Of a DNA stretch of 64,000 nt, positions 22,190 to 31,551 are shown one piece after another. The DNA is from Zavarzinia aquatilis. GTDB taxonomy: Bacteria > Pseudomonadota > Alphaproteobacteria > Zavarziniales > Zavarziniaceae. The DNA lies in the NCBI RefSeq assembly GCF_003173035.1, contig NZ_QGLE01000017.1, forward strand, positions 1 to 64,000, written 5' to 3'. How positions within the stretch are numbered: position 1 is the stretch's first letter; the number at the start of each line of letters is the position of its first letter. A program made the position numbers and the translations under genes. The notes beneath the pieces are model-generated. The model was not told the origin of the DNA and did not search any database. It saw only the letters and a list, made by a program, of their open reading frames with translations.

Positions 22190-23500
22190 ATGACGCGAGA
22201 AGCGATCACCTATCTTCTGTGGAACGATCTCGTCGGTGTCACCCGGACGCGGGGCGTGCCCACCGCCGATCTCCCCGGCAAACGGGAGGCCGGCCTCGGC
22301 TGGGCCTGCGCCGGGCAGGCCCTGACCGCTTTCGACAGTATCGTCGACAATCCCTGGGGGCCGATGGACGAGGCGCGCCAGATCCCGGACATGGCCAGTG
22401 CCTTCGACTATCGCGGCCCCACGGGCGAGGGCTGGTCGGCGGTGATCTGCGATTCCCGGGCTTCGGTGACCGAGGACTGGGATTGCTGCCCCCGCAGTTT
22501 CTACCGCCGCGCCCTCGAAGCCCTGCGGGCGGAAACCGGTCTCGGCTTCTGCGCCAGTTTCGAGCATGAATTCACCCTCGACGCGCCGAGCCCGGTCGAA
22601 GCCGGCTTTTCCTTCGCCGCCGCGAGGCGCGGCAATGGTTTCCTGCAGGCCTGCTGCGCGGCTTTGCGCGCCGCCGGGGTTACACCCGAAAGCCTGGAGC
22701 CGGAATATGGCGCCTCGCAATACGAGATCGCCTGCGCGCCGGACATTGGCGTCGCCGCCGCCGACGCGGTGCTGAAGGCGCGGGAAATCATTCGCGCCGT
22801 CGCCGCCGATCATGGCGCGCGGGTCAGCTTCACGCCGAAGCCGGCGCCCGGCGCGGTCGGCAATGGCGCCCACATCCATTTCAGCCTGGTCGACGCGACC
22901 AGCGGCGGGAATGTCACCCACGACCCTTCCGATGCTCTCGGCCTGTCGGCGGCGGCTTCGGCGTTCTGCGCCGGCATTCTTGCCCATCTCGAGGCGCTCG
23001 TCGCGATCACGGCGCCGACGCCGGTGTCCTATTACCGATTGACCCCCCATGCCTGGAGCTGCGGCTTCAAGGCCATCGGCCTGCAGAACCGGGAGGCGGC
23101 GCTGCGGGTCGCGCCCTCGCCCTCGCCCGATCCGGCGCGGCGGCGCAAGGGGTGGAACATCGAATATCGCCCGTCGGACGGCTGCGCCTCGCCCTATCTC
23201 GCGCTCGGCGTGCTCGTTCTCGCCGGGCTCGACGGCATCCGGCGCAACCTGCCGCTGCCGCCCGCGATCGACCGCGACCCGGCCGACATGACCGGCGACG
23301 AGCGGGACGCCCTCGGTATCGTGCCGCTGCCGCAATCGCTCGATGCCGCGCTCGACGCGCTCGAAGCCGACGACATCGCGAAAGGCTGGTTCTCGCCCAC
23401 GCTCTTCGAGGTCTACGGCCGGCTGAAACGCTGGGAGGCGGCGATGGCCCGCGAGAGCGACGAGGCCTCGCTGTTCGCCCGTTATCGCAACGCCTATTGA
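22190..23500 (+). CDS. Glutamine synthetase-like gamma-glutamyl ligase (cluster A)
   Basis: 436 residues, GS catalytic domain superfamily. ATP/metal site strands FEHEFTLD (ExE), NGAHIHFSL and SYYRLTPHAWS and the substrate loop are recognisable, but the protein lacks the housekeeping GlnA N-terminal hallmarks. Such proteins usually attach glutamate to an amine other than ammonia. AGGAGG six bases upstream fixes the ATG at 22190 over an in-frame ATG at 22151. It is followed 10 bp later by an amidohydrolase gene. Confidence 0.82.
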   Translation: MTREAITYLLWNDLVGVTRTRGVPTADLPGKREAGLGWACAGQALTAFDSIVDNPWGPMDEARQIPDMASAFDYRGPTGEGWSAVICDSRASVTEDWDCCPRSFYRRALEALRAETGLGFCASFEHEFTLDAPSPVEAGFSFAAARRGNGFLQACCAALRAAGVTPESLEPEYGASQYEIACAPDIGVAAADAVLKAREIIRAVAADHGARVSFTPKPAPGAVGNGAHIHFSLVDATSGGNVTHDPSDALGLSAAASAFCAGILAHLEALVAITAPTPVSYYRLTPHAWSCGFKAIGLQNREAALRVAPSPSPDPARRRKGWNIEYRPSDGCASPYLALGVLVLAGLDGIRRNLPLPPAIDRDPADMTGDERDALGIVPLPQSLDAALDALEADDIAKGWFSPTLFEVYGRLKRWEAAMARESDEASLFARYRNAY

Positions 23501-23510
23501 GGGTCAGGTC

Positions 23511-24662
23511 ATGAAGGATTTCGTCGGCGCGCTGCCGCTTATCGACCATCATTGCCACGGCGTCGTCGCCCGCGATCTCGACCGGCCCGGTTTCGAGGCG
23601 TTGATGAGCGAGGGCCATCGCCCGGTGCCGGGCTGCAGCCAGTTCGACAAACCGCTGGGCCTTGCCCTGCTGCGCCATTGCCCGCCGGTGCTCGGCCTCG
23701 CGCCCCATGCCGAGCCGGGCGATTACCTGGAAATCCGCCGCACCCTCGGTTTCGAGGAGGTCTCGCGCCGGCTGATCGGCGCCAATGGCGTCGACACCCT
23801 GCTGATCGACACCGGCCACCGTTCCGACGCGATTTTCGATCCCGCGCGCATGACCGCGATCAGCGGCGTTCCATCGCGCGAGGTGGTGCGCATCGAGGCG
23901 GTGATGGAGGAAGTGGCGCGGCGGAAACCCGCCAGCGGCGCCGAACTGCGCAAGGCCTTCGAGGAGAGGCTGGCCGAGCGGTCGGCCGGGGCGGTCGGCC
24001 TCAAGTCCATCGTCGCCTATCGCACCACCTTCGACATCGACCAGTCCGAGCCGGCCGAGGCGGAGGTCGATGCCGCGGGCGACCTGTGGCTGCGCCAGCT
24101 CGACAGCGGCGAGGCGCGGCGGCTGGAAAACGCGGTGCTGATCCGCCACGGGCTTTATGTCGGTGCCCGCCTGTGCCGGGACAGGGGCTTTCCAATGCAG
24201 CTGCACGTCGGCTTCGGCGACCGCGACGTGATGATGCCGAAATGCGACCCCACGGTGTTCCTGCCCTTCATCGAGGCGATGGAGACCATGGGCGTTACCA
24301 TCACCCTGCTGCACTGCTGGCCGTTCCTGCGCGAGGCGGCCTGGCTCGCCGAAGTTTTCTCCAACGTCTATGTCGATACGGGGGTCAGCCAGAATTTCAC
24401 CGGCGCCTCGGCGCCCCGGGTGGTCGCCGAGATGATGGAGCTGGCGCCCTTCCACAAGCAGGTCTACAGCTCGGACGCCTTCGGCCTCGCCGAGCTGCAT
24501 TACATGGGCGCGCGCCTGTTCCGCGATGCCCTGGCCGAGGTGCTGGCGGGCTGGATCGCCCGCGGCGATCTTCTGCCCCAGCGGGCGGAGCAGATCGCGC
24601 GCGCCATCGCCTTCGGCAATGCCTGCCGCATCTATGGGCTGCCGCTGCCGGCGTCAGCCTGA
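23511..24662 (+). CDS. Amidohydrolase (FluG N-domain type)
   Basis: 383 residues of the amidohydrolase-2 TIM-barrel family. The metal-binding start IDHHCHGVVA (residues 11-20), the central MQLHVGFGDRD, ITLLHCWPFLREAA and the late aspartate in VYSSDAFGLAELH are present. In fungal FluG and plant NodGS proteins a domain of this type is fused to a GS domain; here they are neighbouring genes, suggesting a shared pathway. It could hydrolyse the gamma-glutamyl product or a related amide (inference). Its 3' end overlaps the convergent GGDEF gene by 9 bp. Confidence 0.82.
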   Translation: MKDFVGALPLIDHHCHGVVARDLDRPGFEALMSEGHRPVPGCSQFDKPLGLALLRHCPPVLGLAPHAEPGDYLEIRRTLGFEEVSRRLIGANGVDTLLIDTGHRSDAIFDPARMTAISGVPSREVVRIEAVMEEVARRKPASGAELRKAFEERLAERSAGAVGLKSIVAYRTTFDIDQSEPAEAEVDAAGDLWLRQLDSGEARRLENAVLIRHGLYVGARLCRDRGFPMQLHVGFGDRDVMMPKCDPTVFLPFIEAMETMGVTITLLHCWPFLREAAWLAEVFSNVYVDTGVSQNFTGASAPRVVAEMMELAPFHKQVYSSDAFGLAELHYMGARLFRDALAEVLAGWIARGDLLPQRAEQIARAIAFGNACRIYGLPLPASA

Positions 24663-25865
24663 GAATTCGACCCGGTTGCGGCCGTTGCTCTTGGCCGCGT
24701 AGAGCGCGCGGTCGGCACGGTCGAGCAGGCTTTCCAGCGGCTCGCCCTGATGCGTGCGGGTCGCGCCGCCGACACTGATGCGGGCGTCGACGACGACGGA
24801 CCCGCATTCGATGGGGTAATCGGCGACGACCCGGTTCAGCCGCAGGGCGATGTTCGCCGATTCGGCCGACCCGGTCGAGGGCAGCAGGACGGCGAATTCC
24901 TCGCCGCCGATACGGGCGATCAGATCGCCGAGACGCAAGGCCTTGCTGCAGCGGTCGGCGACGACGCGCAGCACATGATCGCCCACGGCGTGACCGTGCT
25001 GGTCGTTGATCGCCTTGAAATGGTCGATGTCGATCATCAGCAGCGACAGGTCCTCGTGCCCGAGGTCCGTATTCCGGCGCATGATTTCGCCCTGCTCGAA
25101 GAAATGGCGGCGATTGCACAGGCCGGTCAGGACATCGGTGCAGGCGAACTCGCGCCATTCCTCCTCGAGCCGGCGGCGTTCGGTCACGTCCCAGAACACG
25201 ACGGTGTAGAGATCGCCGACGAAGCGGAAGCGGAACTCGAAATGGCGGTCGAGCCCGTCGGCGCAGCGCACCTTCCACTCGGCGGAGCGCGACCGGCTCT
25301 GGTCCTCGCGCGCCTCGGCGATCCGCTCCTGCCATTCGATGAAGGCGTGGCGGCGGTCGTCCTCGTCGGGAAAGCCGATGGACCACCAGTCGTCGTGATG
25401 GTCCATGCGGATGCCGGGATAATTGAAGAAATGGTCCGAGACTTCGTTGCACAGCAGCGGGCGGAAGTCGCGGTCGTAGATTTCGAGGCCGATGGGCAGG
25501 CCGGCGGCGACCTCCTCGAGACTTTCGAGCCAGGTGCGTTCGTCGGGGACGGGGTGGCCGAGGGTCACGGTGAAGCCTTCGGCGCAGGGCTCGGCGTCGA
25601 AGCAGAGGCTGCGGAAGCCGCCCCGGGTCCGGCAGGTCAGCACCAGACGGAATTCGAGGCGCCGGGCCGCCGCCGCGTGCAAGCTCTCGCTCGCTTCGTC
25701 GCCGATCGCCATGTCGAGCGGGCAGGGCAGGGCCAGATCGGCGGGCAGCATCAGGATACGGCGTGCCCCGGCATTCGCCGCGACGAGGATGTCGCCGGTG
25801 GCGTTGACGATCATGACGGGCGCCTTCACCAACCGCAGCCAATGCGGTGGTCCCTTGCTGGCCAT
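24654..25865 (-). CDS. PAS-domain diguanylate cyclase
   Basis: 403 residues. An N-terminal PAS-like domain (APVMIVNATGDILVAANAGA) and a second PAS region (GLPIGLEIYDRDFRPLLCN through VVFWDVTERRRLEEE) lead into a complete GGDEF domain starting at FACTDVLTGLCNRRHF, with LMIDIDHFKAINDQHGH and the active site RIGGEEFAVLLP. It should make cyclic di-GMP in response to an internal signal. No membrane segment. No clear operon partner; the divergent neighbour is a DUF1345 protein. Confidence 0.9.
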   Translation of the reverse strand: MASKGPPHWLRLVKAPVMIVNATGDILVAANAGARRILMLPADLALPCPLDMAIGDEASESLHAAAARRLEFRLVLTCRTRGGFRSLCFDAEPCAEGFTVTLGHPVPDERTWLESLEEVAAGLPIGLEIYDRDFRPLLCNEVSDHFFNYPGIRMDHHDDWWSIGFPDEDDRRHAFIEWQERIAEAREDQSRSRSAEWKVRCADGLDRHFEFRFRFVGDLYTVVFWDVTERRRLEEEWREFACTDVLTGLCNRRHFFEQGEIMRRNTDLGHEDLSLLMIDIDHFKAINDQHGHAVGDHVLRVVADRCSKALRLGDLIARIGGEEFAVLLPSTGSAESANIALRLNRVVADYPIECGSVVVDARISVGGATRTHQGEPLESLLDRADRALYAAKSNGRNRVEFSG

Positions 25866-25954
25866 TGTCTCTTTCCCGGCCGTAACTTGGCCATAGTGCC
25901 GTGAACCTTGTTAAGCGAGTGTTAGCAGTGCGGGTGAGGAAGGAGAGGGAATTC

Positions 25955-26617
25955 ATGCGCTCGAGACTGAGCCGGCTGACGTTGGGGCGGCCGAGGTTCC
26001 TGCTCGCGGGATTCGTGGTCGGCGTCGGCTTCCTTCTGCTGCCGCAGGACCTGCCCGAGGGGCTGCGCCCGGTCGTCGCCTGGAATTCCGGGCTTTTCGT
26101 CTATCTGGTGGCGACGGGGGCGATGATGGTCCGCGCGACCGAGGCGGATATCCGGCGCCGCGCGCGCATCCACGACGTCCGCCAATGGGTGATCGTGCTG
26201 CTGGCGCTGATCGGCACCGGCGCCATCGTCGCCGCCCTGGTCGATTTCCTGCGGGTCGCGCGCATCGGTCAGGGCGCGGGCAGCTTGATCGACTTCGCTC
26301 TGGTGTTCTGGACCATCCTGTCGACCTTCATCATGCTGCACATGCTGTTCGCCGTGCATTACGCCCACGCCTATTACGCGGCGGTCAGCAGCGACCCGCC
26401 GCTGGCCTTCCCCGGGGGCGAGAAGCCGGATTATTTCGACTTCCTCTATTTCTCCGTCGTCGTCGGCCTGACGGCGCAGGTCTCGGACGTGGTGGTCAAC
26501 AGCCGGCGCCTGCGGCGGACCGTGCTGGTCCATGGCATCATCGCCTTCTTCTTCAACACGCTGATTCTCGCGCTCATGGTCAATATCGCCGCCGGACTCG
26601 TCGGGCAGGGGGGCTGA
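25955..26617 (+). CDS. DUF1345 integral membrane protein
   Basis: 220 residues with about five predicted membrane helices (PRFLLAGFVVGVGFLLLP, VVAWNSGLFVYLVATGAMM, WVIVLLALIGTGAIVAALV, the SLIDFALVFWTILSTFIMLH segment and the C-terminal helix). HYAHAYY and YFDFLYFSVVVGLTAQVSDV are typical of DUF1345, whose function is unknown. The ATG at 25955 is preceded by AAGGAGAGGG; a GTG at 25901 is possible but lacks such a site. Confidence 0.82.
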   Translation: MRSRLSRLTLGRPRFLLAGFVVGVGFLLLPQDLPEGLRPVVAWNSGLFVYLVATGAMMVRATEADIRRRARIHDVRQWVIVLLALIGTGAIVAALVDFLRVARIGQGAGSLIDFALVFWTILSTFIMLHMLFAVHYAHAYYAAVSSDPPLAFPGGEKPDYFDFLYFSVVVGLTAQVSDVVVNSRRLRRTVLVHGIIAFFFNTLILALMVNIAAGLVGQGG

Positions 26618-26619
26618 GC

Positions 26620-27300
26620 GTGGGCCGGCGCCGGCTGCGGCCATGGCTCGCGCTGCTGCTCACCCCATTGGCGCCGCCGCTGCTCTATCTGCTGGCGGCG
26701 CTGGCCGGCGCCCTGCCCCTGTCGGGCGGGCGGGTGGCGGAAGGGCCGGCGACGGCGACGGTCTTCGTCGTCTCGAACGGTGCCCATGTCGACATCCTGG
26801 TGCCCCTGCGCACGCCCGCGATGGACTGGAGCGACTGGCTGCGGCCCGAGGATTTTCCGGAAGGCAACCCCTTCCTGGCGGCCTATGTCGGCTTCGGTTG
26901 GGGCGACCGCGATTTCTATCTGAACACGCCGCGCTGGTCGGACCTGACGCCGGCGGCGGCCCTGCGCGCCCTCTTCGCCTCGCGCGGCAGCCTCGTCCAC
27001 GCCACGCTGTGGTATGGCACGCCGATGCCGGGGGATGCGGTGCGCAGCCTGCGCCTCGATGCCGCCGCCCATGCCCGGCTGGTCGCGGGGCTGAAGGCCG
27101 GCTTCGCGACCGACGAGAAGGGCCGGCCCCGGCCGATTCCCGGCCGCCGCTATGGTCCGTCCGATGCGTTCTACGAGGGGGTGGGGCGCTATTCGCTGGT
27201 GCTGACCTGCAACGAATGGGCGGGGCGCCGCCTGCGCGATGCGGGGGTCAGGCTCGGCTGGTGGACGCCCTTGCCCTTCGGCCTGATGTGGTCGCTGTGA
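26620..27300 (+). CDS. DUF2459 / TIGR02117-type membrane-anchored protein
   Basis: 226 residues from a GTG. One N-terminal hydrophobic segment (LALLLTPLAPPLLYLLAAL) probably anchors the rest outside the cytoplasm. VFVVSNGAHVDILVPL, YVGFGWGDRDFYLNTP and LTCNEWAGRRLRDAG match the family, which keeps a His/Cys pair suggestive of a papain-like or peptidase fold. Substrate unknown. It follows the DUF1345 gene after two bases, implying cotranscription. Confidence 0.75.
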   Translation: MGRRRLRPWLALLLTPLAPPLLYLLAALAGALPLSGGRVAEGPATATVFVVSNGAHVDILVPLRTPAMDWSDWLRPEDFPEGNPFLAAYVGFGWGDRDFYLNTPRWSDLTPAAALRALFASRGSLVHATLWYGTPMPGDAVRSLRLDAAAHARLVAGLKAGFATDEKGRPRPIPGRRYGPSDAFYEGVGRYSLVLTCNEWAGRRLRDAGVRLGWWTPLPFGLMWSL

Positions 27301-27358
27301 TCGCCTGCCGGTGCAGATTGCGGATTCACCGGGAGCCGAATCACCCCTATGGTGTGCC

Positions 27359-29449
27359 ATGGCCGGCGTGAACCAAAGCGGAACAAAAAAGGCGGGGAAC
27401 TCTCCCCGGCCGGCGCCGCGCGTCGACCGGCTGGACCGGCGCGACACGTCCGCCGCCCCCTCCTCGGGCGGATCGGGAAGGAAGGGCAAGGGCGGGGGAC
27501 CGAAGCGGGGGCCGCTCTACTGGCTGGCGGTCGCCGGGGTGTGGAGCGTCGTCGTCTTCGCCGTGCTGCTGGCCTGGTTCGCCTGGGACATCCCGTCGAT
27601 GAGCCGATTGAACGATATCGACCGGCGCCCGGCGATCAAGGTCGTCTCGGCCGACGGCGCGACGGTCGCGACCGTGGGCGATCTCTATGGCGATGCCCTG
27701 CCGCTGGCGCAATATCCGGACGTCCTGGTCAAGGCCGTGCTGGCGATCGAGGACCGGCGCTTCTACGACCATGGCGGTTTCGATCCCATCGGCATCCTGC
27801 GGGCGATGGTGCACAATATTCTGGCCGGCGGGCTGGAACAGGGCGGCTCGACCATCAGCCAGCAGACGGTGAAGACTGTCTTCCTGTCGCCCGAACGCTC
27901 GATCCGCCGCAAGGTGCAGGAGGCGATCCTGACCCTGCGGCTGGAAGGCCGGCTCAGCAAGGACGATATCCTCGCGCTCTATCTCAACCGGGTCTATCTC
28001 GGCTCCGGCGCTTACGGCATGGACGGCGCGGCGCGGCGCTATTTCGGCCATTCGGCGCGCCAGATGTCGCTGGCCGAGGCGGCGATGCTGGCTGGCCTGA
28101 TGAAGGCGCCGTCGCGCTATTCCCCGCTCGCCGATTATGGCGCGGCGACGGCGCGGGCCGCCCTCGTGCTCGACGCCATGGTCGAGGCGGAATTCATCAC
28201 CGCCGATCAGGCGGCGGCGGCCAAGGCCATGCCGGCGCGGCTGGCCGCCCGGCCCTTCAGCAACGACGCGCGCTATTTCGTCGACTGGGTGGTCGAACAG
28301 GTGGCGGATTTCGCCGGGCCCGAGGCGGGCGACCTGACGGTCTATACGACCCTCGACCGCCGCCTGCAGCAGGCGGCGGAGCGGGCGCTCGACGCCGGGC
28401 TCGACGGCGAGGGGCTGAAGCTCGACGCCGGGCAGGGCGCGCTGGTGGCGCTCGCCCCCGATGGCGCGGTGCGGGCCATGGTCGGCGGGCGGAACTATTC
28501 CGCCTCGCCCTATAACCGCGCGGTGCGGGCGCTGCGCCAGCCCGGTTCGGCCTTCAAGCTCTTCGTCTATCTCGCCGCGCTCGAGGCGGGCTTCGCGCCC
28601 GATACCATCGTCAACGACGGGCCGGTCGATATCGCCGGCTACCGGCCGACCAATTTCGAGGGTGGCTATGCCGGCGACGTCAGCCTGACCACGGCCTTCG
28701 CCCGCTCGCTCAACACTGTCTCGGTGCGGCTGCTGGCCCGGGTGGGCGCGCGGAAAGTGGTGCAGATGGCCCAGCGCCTCGGCATTTCCAGCCCCATTCC
28801 GGCCAATGCGTCCATCGCCCTCGGCAGCGCCGAGGTGACACCGCTCGAATTGACGGCGGCCTATGCCGTGCTCGCCAACGGCGGACGTTCGGCCGAGGCC
28901 TATGGCATCCGCGAGGTGCGGGGCGATGACGGCGGCATCATCTTCTCGCGCGAGCGGCCGGCGGCGGCACCCCTGCTGTCGGCTCAGGTGGTCGGTCAGA
29001 TGAACCGTCTGCTCGCCGCCGTGATCAATGGCGGCAGCGGCCGTTCGGCCCAGCTCGGCCGGCCGGCCGGGGGCAAGACCGGCACCAGCCAGGATTACCG
29101 CAACGCCTGGTTCGTCGGCATCACCGGCAGCCTGGTCGCCGGGGTCTGGGTCGGCAATGACGACGGCACGCCGATGATCAAGGTCACCGGCGGCGGCCTG
29201 CCGGCCCATATCTGGAAAGATTTCATGACCGAGGCGCTGGCGGGCACGGCGGCGACGCCGCTGCCGGACGCCCCGTCCAGCGAGGACCGCGATCTCCTCG
29301 ACCGGCTGGTCGATTTCCTCGGCGGCGACAGCCCGGCGGAAAGCGCGCCCGCTCCGGCATCTGCCGCCACGGCGCCCACGGCGGCCCCGCCCCGGCCTCG
29401 TCCAGGGCCGACCATCGAATATACCTATCCCACAGAAAAGCGCCGTTAG
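27359..29449 (+). CDS. Class A penicillin-binding protein (PBP1A-type)
   Basis: 696 residues. A basic, Gly/Pro-rich cytoplasmic tail precedes one membrane helix (YWLAVAGVWSVVVFAVLLAW). The GT51 glycosyltransferase domain has AIEDRRFYDHGG (Glu131) and GGSTISQQTVK. The transpeptidase domain has the active serine in PGSAFKLF (about Ser397), the SLN motif in RSLNTVS and KTGTSQ (about 573). A Pro/Ala-rich C-terminal tail ends in TYPTEKRR. It polymerises and cross-links peptidoglycan. The stop codon lies in the loop of a shared terminator. Confidence 0.93.
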   Translation: MAGVNQSGTKKAGNSPRPAPRVDRLDRRDTSAAPSSGGSGRKGKGGGPKRGPLYWLAVAGVWSVVVFAVLLAWFAWDIPSMSRLNDIDRRPAIKVVSADGATVATVGDLYGDALPLAQYPDVLVKAVLAIEDRRFYDHGGFDPIGILRAMVHNILAGGLEQGGSTISQQTVKTVFLSPERSIRRKVQEAILTLRLEGRLSKDDILALYLNRVYLGSGAYGMDGAARRYFGHSARQMSLAEAAMLAGLMKAPSRYSPLADYGAATARAALVLDAMVEAEFITADQAAAAKAMPARLAARPFSNDARYFVDWVVEQVADFAGPEAGDLTVYTTLDRRLQQAAERALDAGLDGEGLKLDAGQGALVALAPDGAVRAMVGGRNYSASPYNRAVRALRQPGSAFKLFVYLAALEAGFAPDTIVNDGPVDIAGYRPTNFEGGYAGDVSLTTAFARSLNTVSVRLLARVGARKVVQMAQRLGISSPIPANASIALGSAEVTPLELTAAYAVLANGGRSAEAYGIREVRGDDGGIIFSRERPAAAPLLSAQVVGQMNRLLAAVINGGSGRSAQLGRPAGGKTGTSQDYRNAWFVGITGSLVAGVWVGNDDGTPMIKVTGGGLPAHIWKDFMTEALAGTAATPLPDAPSSEDRDLLDRLVDFLGGDSPAESAPAPASAATAPTAAPPRPRPGPTIEYTYPTEKRR

Positions 29450-29458
29450 GGCGCTTTT
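29436..29458. terminator. Bidirectional terminator with both stop codons in its loop
   Basis: AAAAGCGCC (29436-29444) and GGCGCTTTT (29450-29458) form a 9-bp perfect stem with loop GTTAG. The A-run and T-run give a U-tract on both strands, so it can end both convergent transcripts. The plus-strand TAG (29447-29449) and the minus-strand TAA (29448-29446) both lie in or at the loop. Confidence 0.85.
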
Positions 29459-30342
29459 GCCCGCGGATCGACCCTGCCCGGACGGACGGTCTGCATCGGC
29501 CGGACCAGATGCTCGATCCAGTTGGCGATGTCGCGCCAGCGCCGCGCCTTGTCCAGCACGTCGCCATCGACGCCGAGGCGCCAGGCGAGGGTGCTGTCGG
29601 CAGGGTCGGCTTCCAGCCCGTCGTAAAGGGCGATCACCCCGTCGAGCTCGGCCTGATCGCGCACGAAGCCGCCCGCGATCATCGGCGGGCCATAGCGGCG
29701 CAGCACCGCCGCCATCTCGCCGAAGGAATATTCCGGGTGATACTGCACGCCCCAGAAGATGCCCTTGTCATGACGGATTTCGGCCGCCTGCACCTCGCTG
29801 ATCGCATTGCCGGCGAGGACGGTCATGCCCGGCGGCGGCGTCTCCACCTCGTCGAGATGGACGCAGAGCGCGTCGTAACAGGCGGGGCGCCCGGCCAGCA
29901 GCGGATGACGGCTGCCTGTCTCGTTCACCAGGATCTTGCGGGCGATGCCGATCTCCCGCCCCTTCGGATTGGCGCGGACGCTGCCCCCGGCGGCGACCGT
30001 CGCCACCTGCAGCCCCCAGCACGAGCCGAACATGGGCGTGCCCGCGCGAAAGCCGGCGCGCACGAGCTCGACCTGCGGCTCGATCGCCGGCCCGCCGTCA
30101 TAGACATTGAGGGCGGAGCCGGTGATGGCGATGCCGTCATAGGTGGCGAGTTCGGCTTCGCCCGGCAGATTGGCGCCCGCATCGGCGGGATAGCAGATAT
30201 CGACCTCGGCATCGGGGGCGAGGGCGCGCAGCACCCCGGCGTAGGATTCGCCCGAGGCGCTGCCGCCGGAAGCGATGGCCCGGGCGCGCCCTGCCGCCGT
30301 GTTGCCCTCGACCACCAGGAGGCGCAGCGCCGAGACCGCCAT
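29446..30342 (-). CDS. Class I glutamine amidotransferase-like hydrolase
   Basis: 298 residues. A GMP-synthase-type GATase fold with nucleophile GSCWGLQ (Cys108) and the His/Glu motif VQYHPEYSFGE, so the triad appears intact. Proteins of this fold next to GS-like ligases, such as PuuD and IpuF in the pathways I recall, split gamma-glutamyl amides. It is the last gene of the cluster B operon, 14 bp after the alcohol dehydrogenase gene, and most likely removes glutamate from the oxidised product. Confidence 0.85.
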   Translation of the reverse strand: MAVSALRLLVVEGNTAAGRARAIASGGSASGESYAGVLRALAPDAEVDICYPADAGANLPGEAELATYDGIAITGSALNVYDGGPAIEPQVELVRAGFRAGTPMFGSCWGLQVATVAAGGSVRANPKGREIGIARKILVNETGSRHPLLAGRPACYDALCVHLDEVETPPPGMTVLAGNAISEVQAAEIRHDKGIFWGVQYHPEYSFGEMAAVLRRYGPPMIAGGFVRDQAELDGVIALYDGLEADPADSTLAWRLGVDGDVLDKARRWRDIANWIEHLVRPMQTVRPGRVDPRAKAP

Positions 30343-30356
30343 GGCTTGTCCTTTCG

Positions 30357-31538
30357 TCAGCCCGAGGCGGCGGCGAGGTCACCCGTCACCGCCGCCCGGA
30401 AAATCCGCTCCATGTCCGCCGCCTTGGCCGGGCGCGGATTGGTGCCGGTCGAGGGGTCGTGTTCCGCCATGATGCCGATCTCGCCCGCCCGGTCGAGGCC
30501 GACCTGAAGTTCCCCGAGCATGGCAGGAATGCCGAGCTGGCGGCGGAAGCTCAGCAGCCAGTCGAGCACGCCGGCGAAATCCGGCCGCGACAGGCCGAGC
30601 ACCCGGCCGAGCAGGGGCATCCGCGCCTCGATCGCCGGGCGGTTGAACATCATGACATAGGGCAGCAGCACCGCATTGGCGAGGCCATGGGGCGTGTCGT
30701 AGACGACGCCGAGGGGATGGGCGATGGAATGGGTGGCGCCCAGACCCTTCTGGAAGGCGGTCGCGCCCATGGTCGCGGCGGCCAGCATCTGGCCCCGCGC
30801 CTCGATATCGCCGCCGGTGGCGAAGGCGCGCGGCAGGTAATCCTTCACGATGCGCATCCCCTCGAGGGCGATGCCGTCGGCCATCGGGTGGAAGCCCGGC
30901 GCGCAATAGGCCTCGAAACAATGGGTGAAGGCGTCGAGCCCGGTCCAGGCGGTGATATGGGGCGGCAGGCCGATGGTCAGCTCCGGGTCCTCGATGACGA
31001 GGACGGGCAGCATCTTCGGGTGGAAGATGATCTTCTTCACCCCGGCCTTGCCGTCGGTCAGCACGGCGGCGCGCCCGACCTCGGAGCCGGTGCCGGCGGT
31101 TGTCGGCACCGCGATGACGGGGGCGATGCCGGCCGGATCGGCCCGAGTCCACCAGTCGCCCACATCCTCGAAATCCCACACCGGTCGGCTTTGCCCCGAC
31201 ATGAAGGCGATCAGCTTGGCGACGTCGAGGGCGGAGCCGCCGCCGAAGGCGACGACACCGTCATGGCCGCCCGCCCGGTAGAGCGCGAGGCCATGGTCGA
31301 GATTGGCTTCGATCGGGTTGGAGCGGATGTCGGCGTAGAAACCGGGGGAAAGGCCGCCGGCGTGCAAGACCTCCATCGCCCGGGCGGCGATGGCGCTGTT
31401 CTCCAGGCCCTTGTCGGTGACGAACAGGGGCCTCGCGATGCCGGCGCCGCGGCAGGCCTCGGCCAGTTCGGCGATGCGCCCGGGGCCGGCGAGGATGCGG
31501 GTCGGATAGTTCCAGGCGCCTTTCAGGGGGGCGGTCAT
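30357..31538 (-). CDS. Iron-containing alcohol dehydrogenase
   Basis: 393 residues of the group III Fe-ADH family. NAD-binding GGGSALDVAKLIA, then VPTTAGTGSEVGR, and metal ligands in TGLDAFTHCFEAY, KGLGATHSIAHPLG and TPHGLANAVLLP are in the normal order. It should oxidise a primary alcohol to the aldehyde with NAD(P). Position between aldehyde dehydrogenase and GATase genes suggests the alcohol is the hydroxyl of a gamma-glutamylated amino alcohol (inference). Confidence 0.9.
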   Translation of the reverse strand: MTAPLKGAWNYPTRILAGPGRIAELAEACRGAGIARPLFVTDKGLENSAIAARAMEVLHAGGLSPGFYADIRSNPIEANLDHGLALYRAGGHDGVVAFGGGSALDVAKLIAFMSGQSRPVWDFEDVGDWWTRADPAGIAPVIAVPTTAGTGSEVGRAAVLTDGKAGVKKIIFHPKMLPVLVIEDPELTIGLPPHITAWTGLDAFTHCFEAYCAPGFHPMADGIALEGMRIVKDYLPRAFATGGDIEARGQMLAAATMGATAFQKGLGATHSIAHPLGVVYDTPHGLANAVLLPYVMMFNRPAIEARMPLLGRVLGLSRPDFAGVLDWLLSFRRQLGIPAMLGELQVGLDRAGEIGIMAEHDPSTGTNPRPAKAADMERIFRAAVTGDLAAASG

Positions 31539-31551
31539 GATCGGTCGTCCT

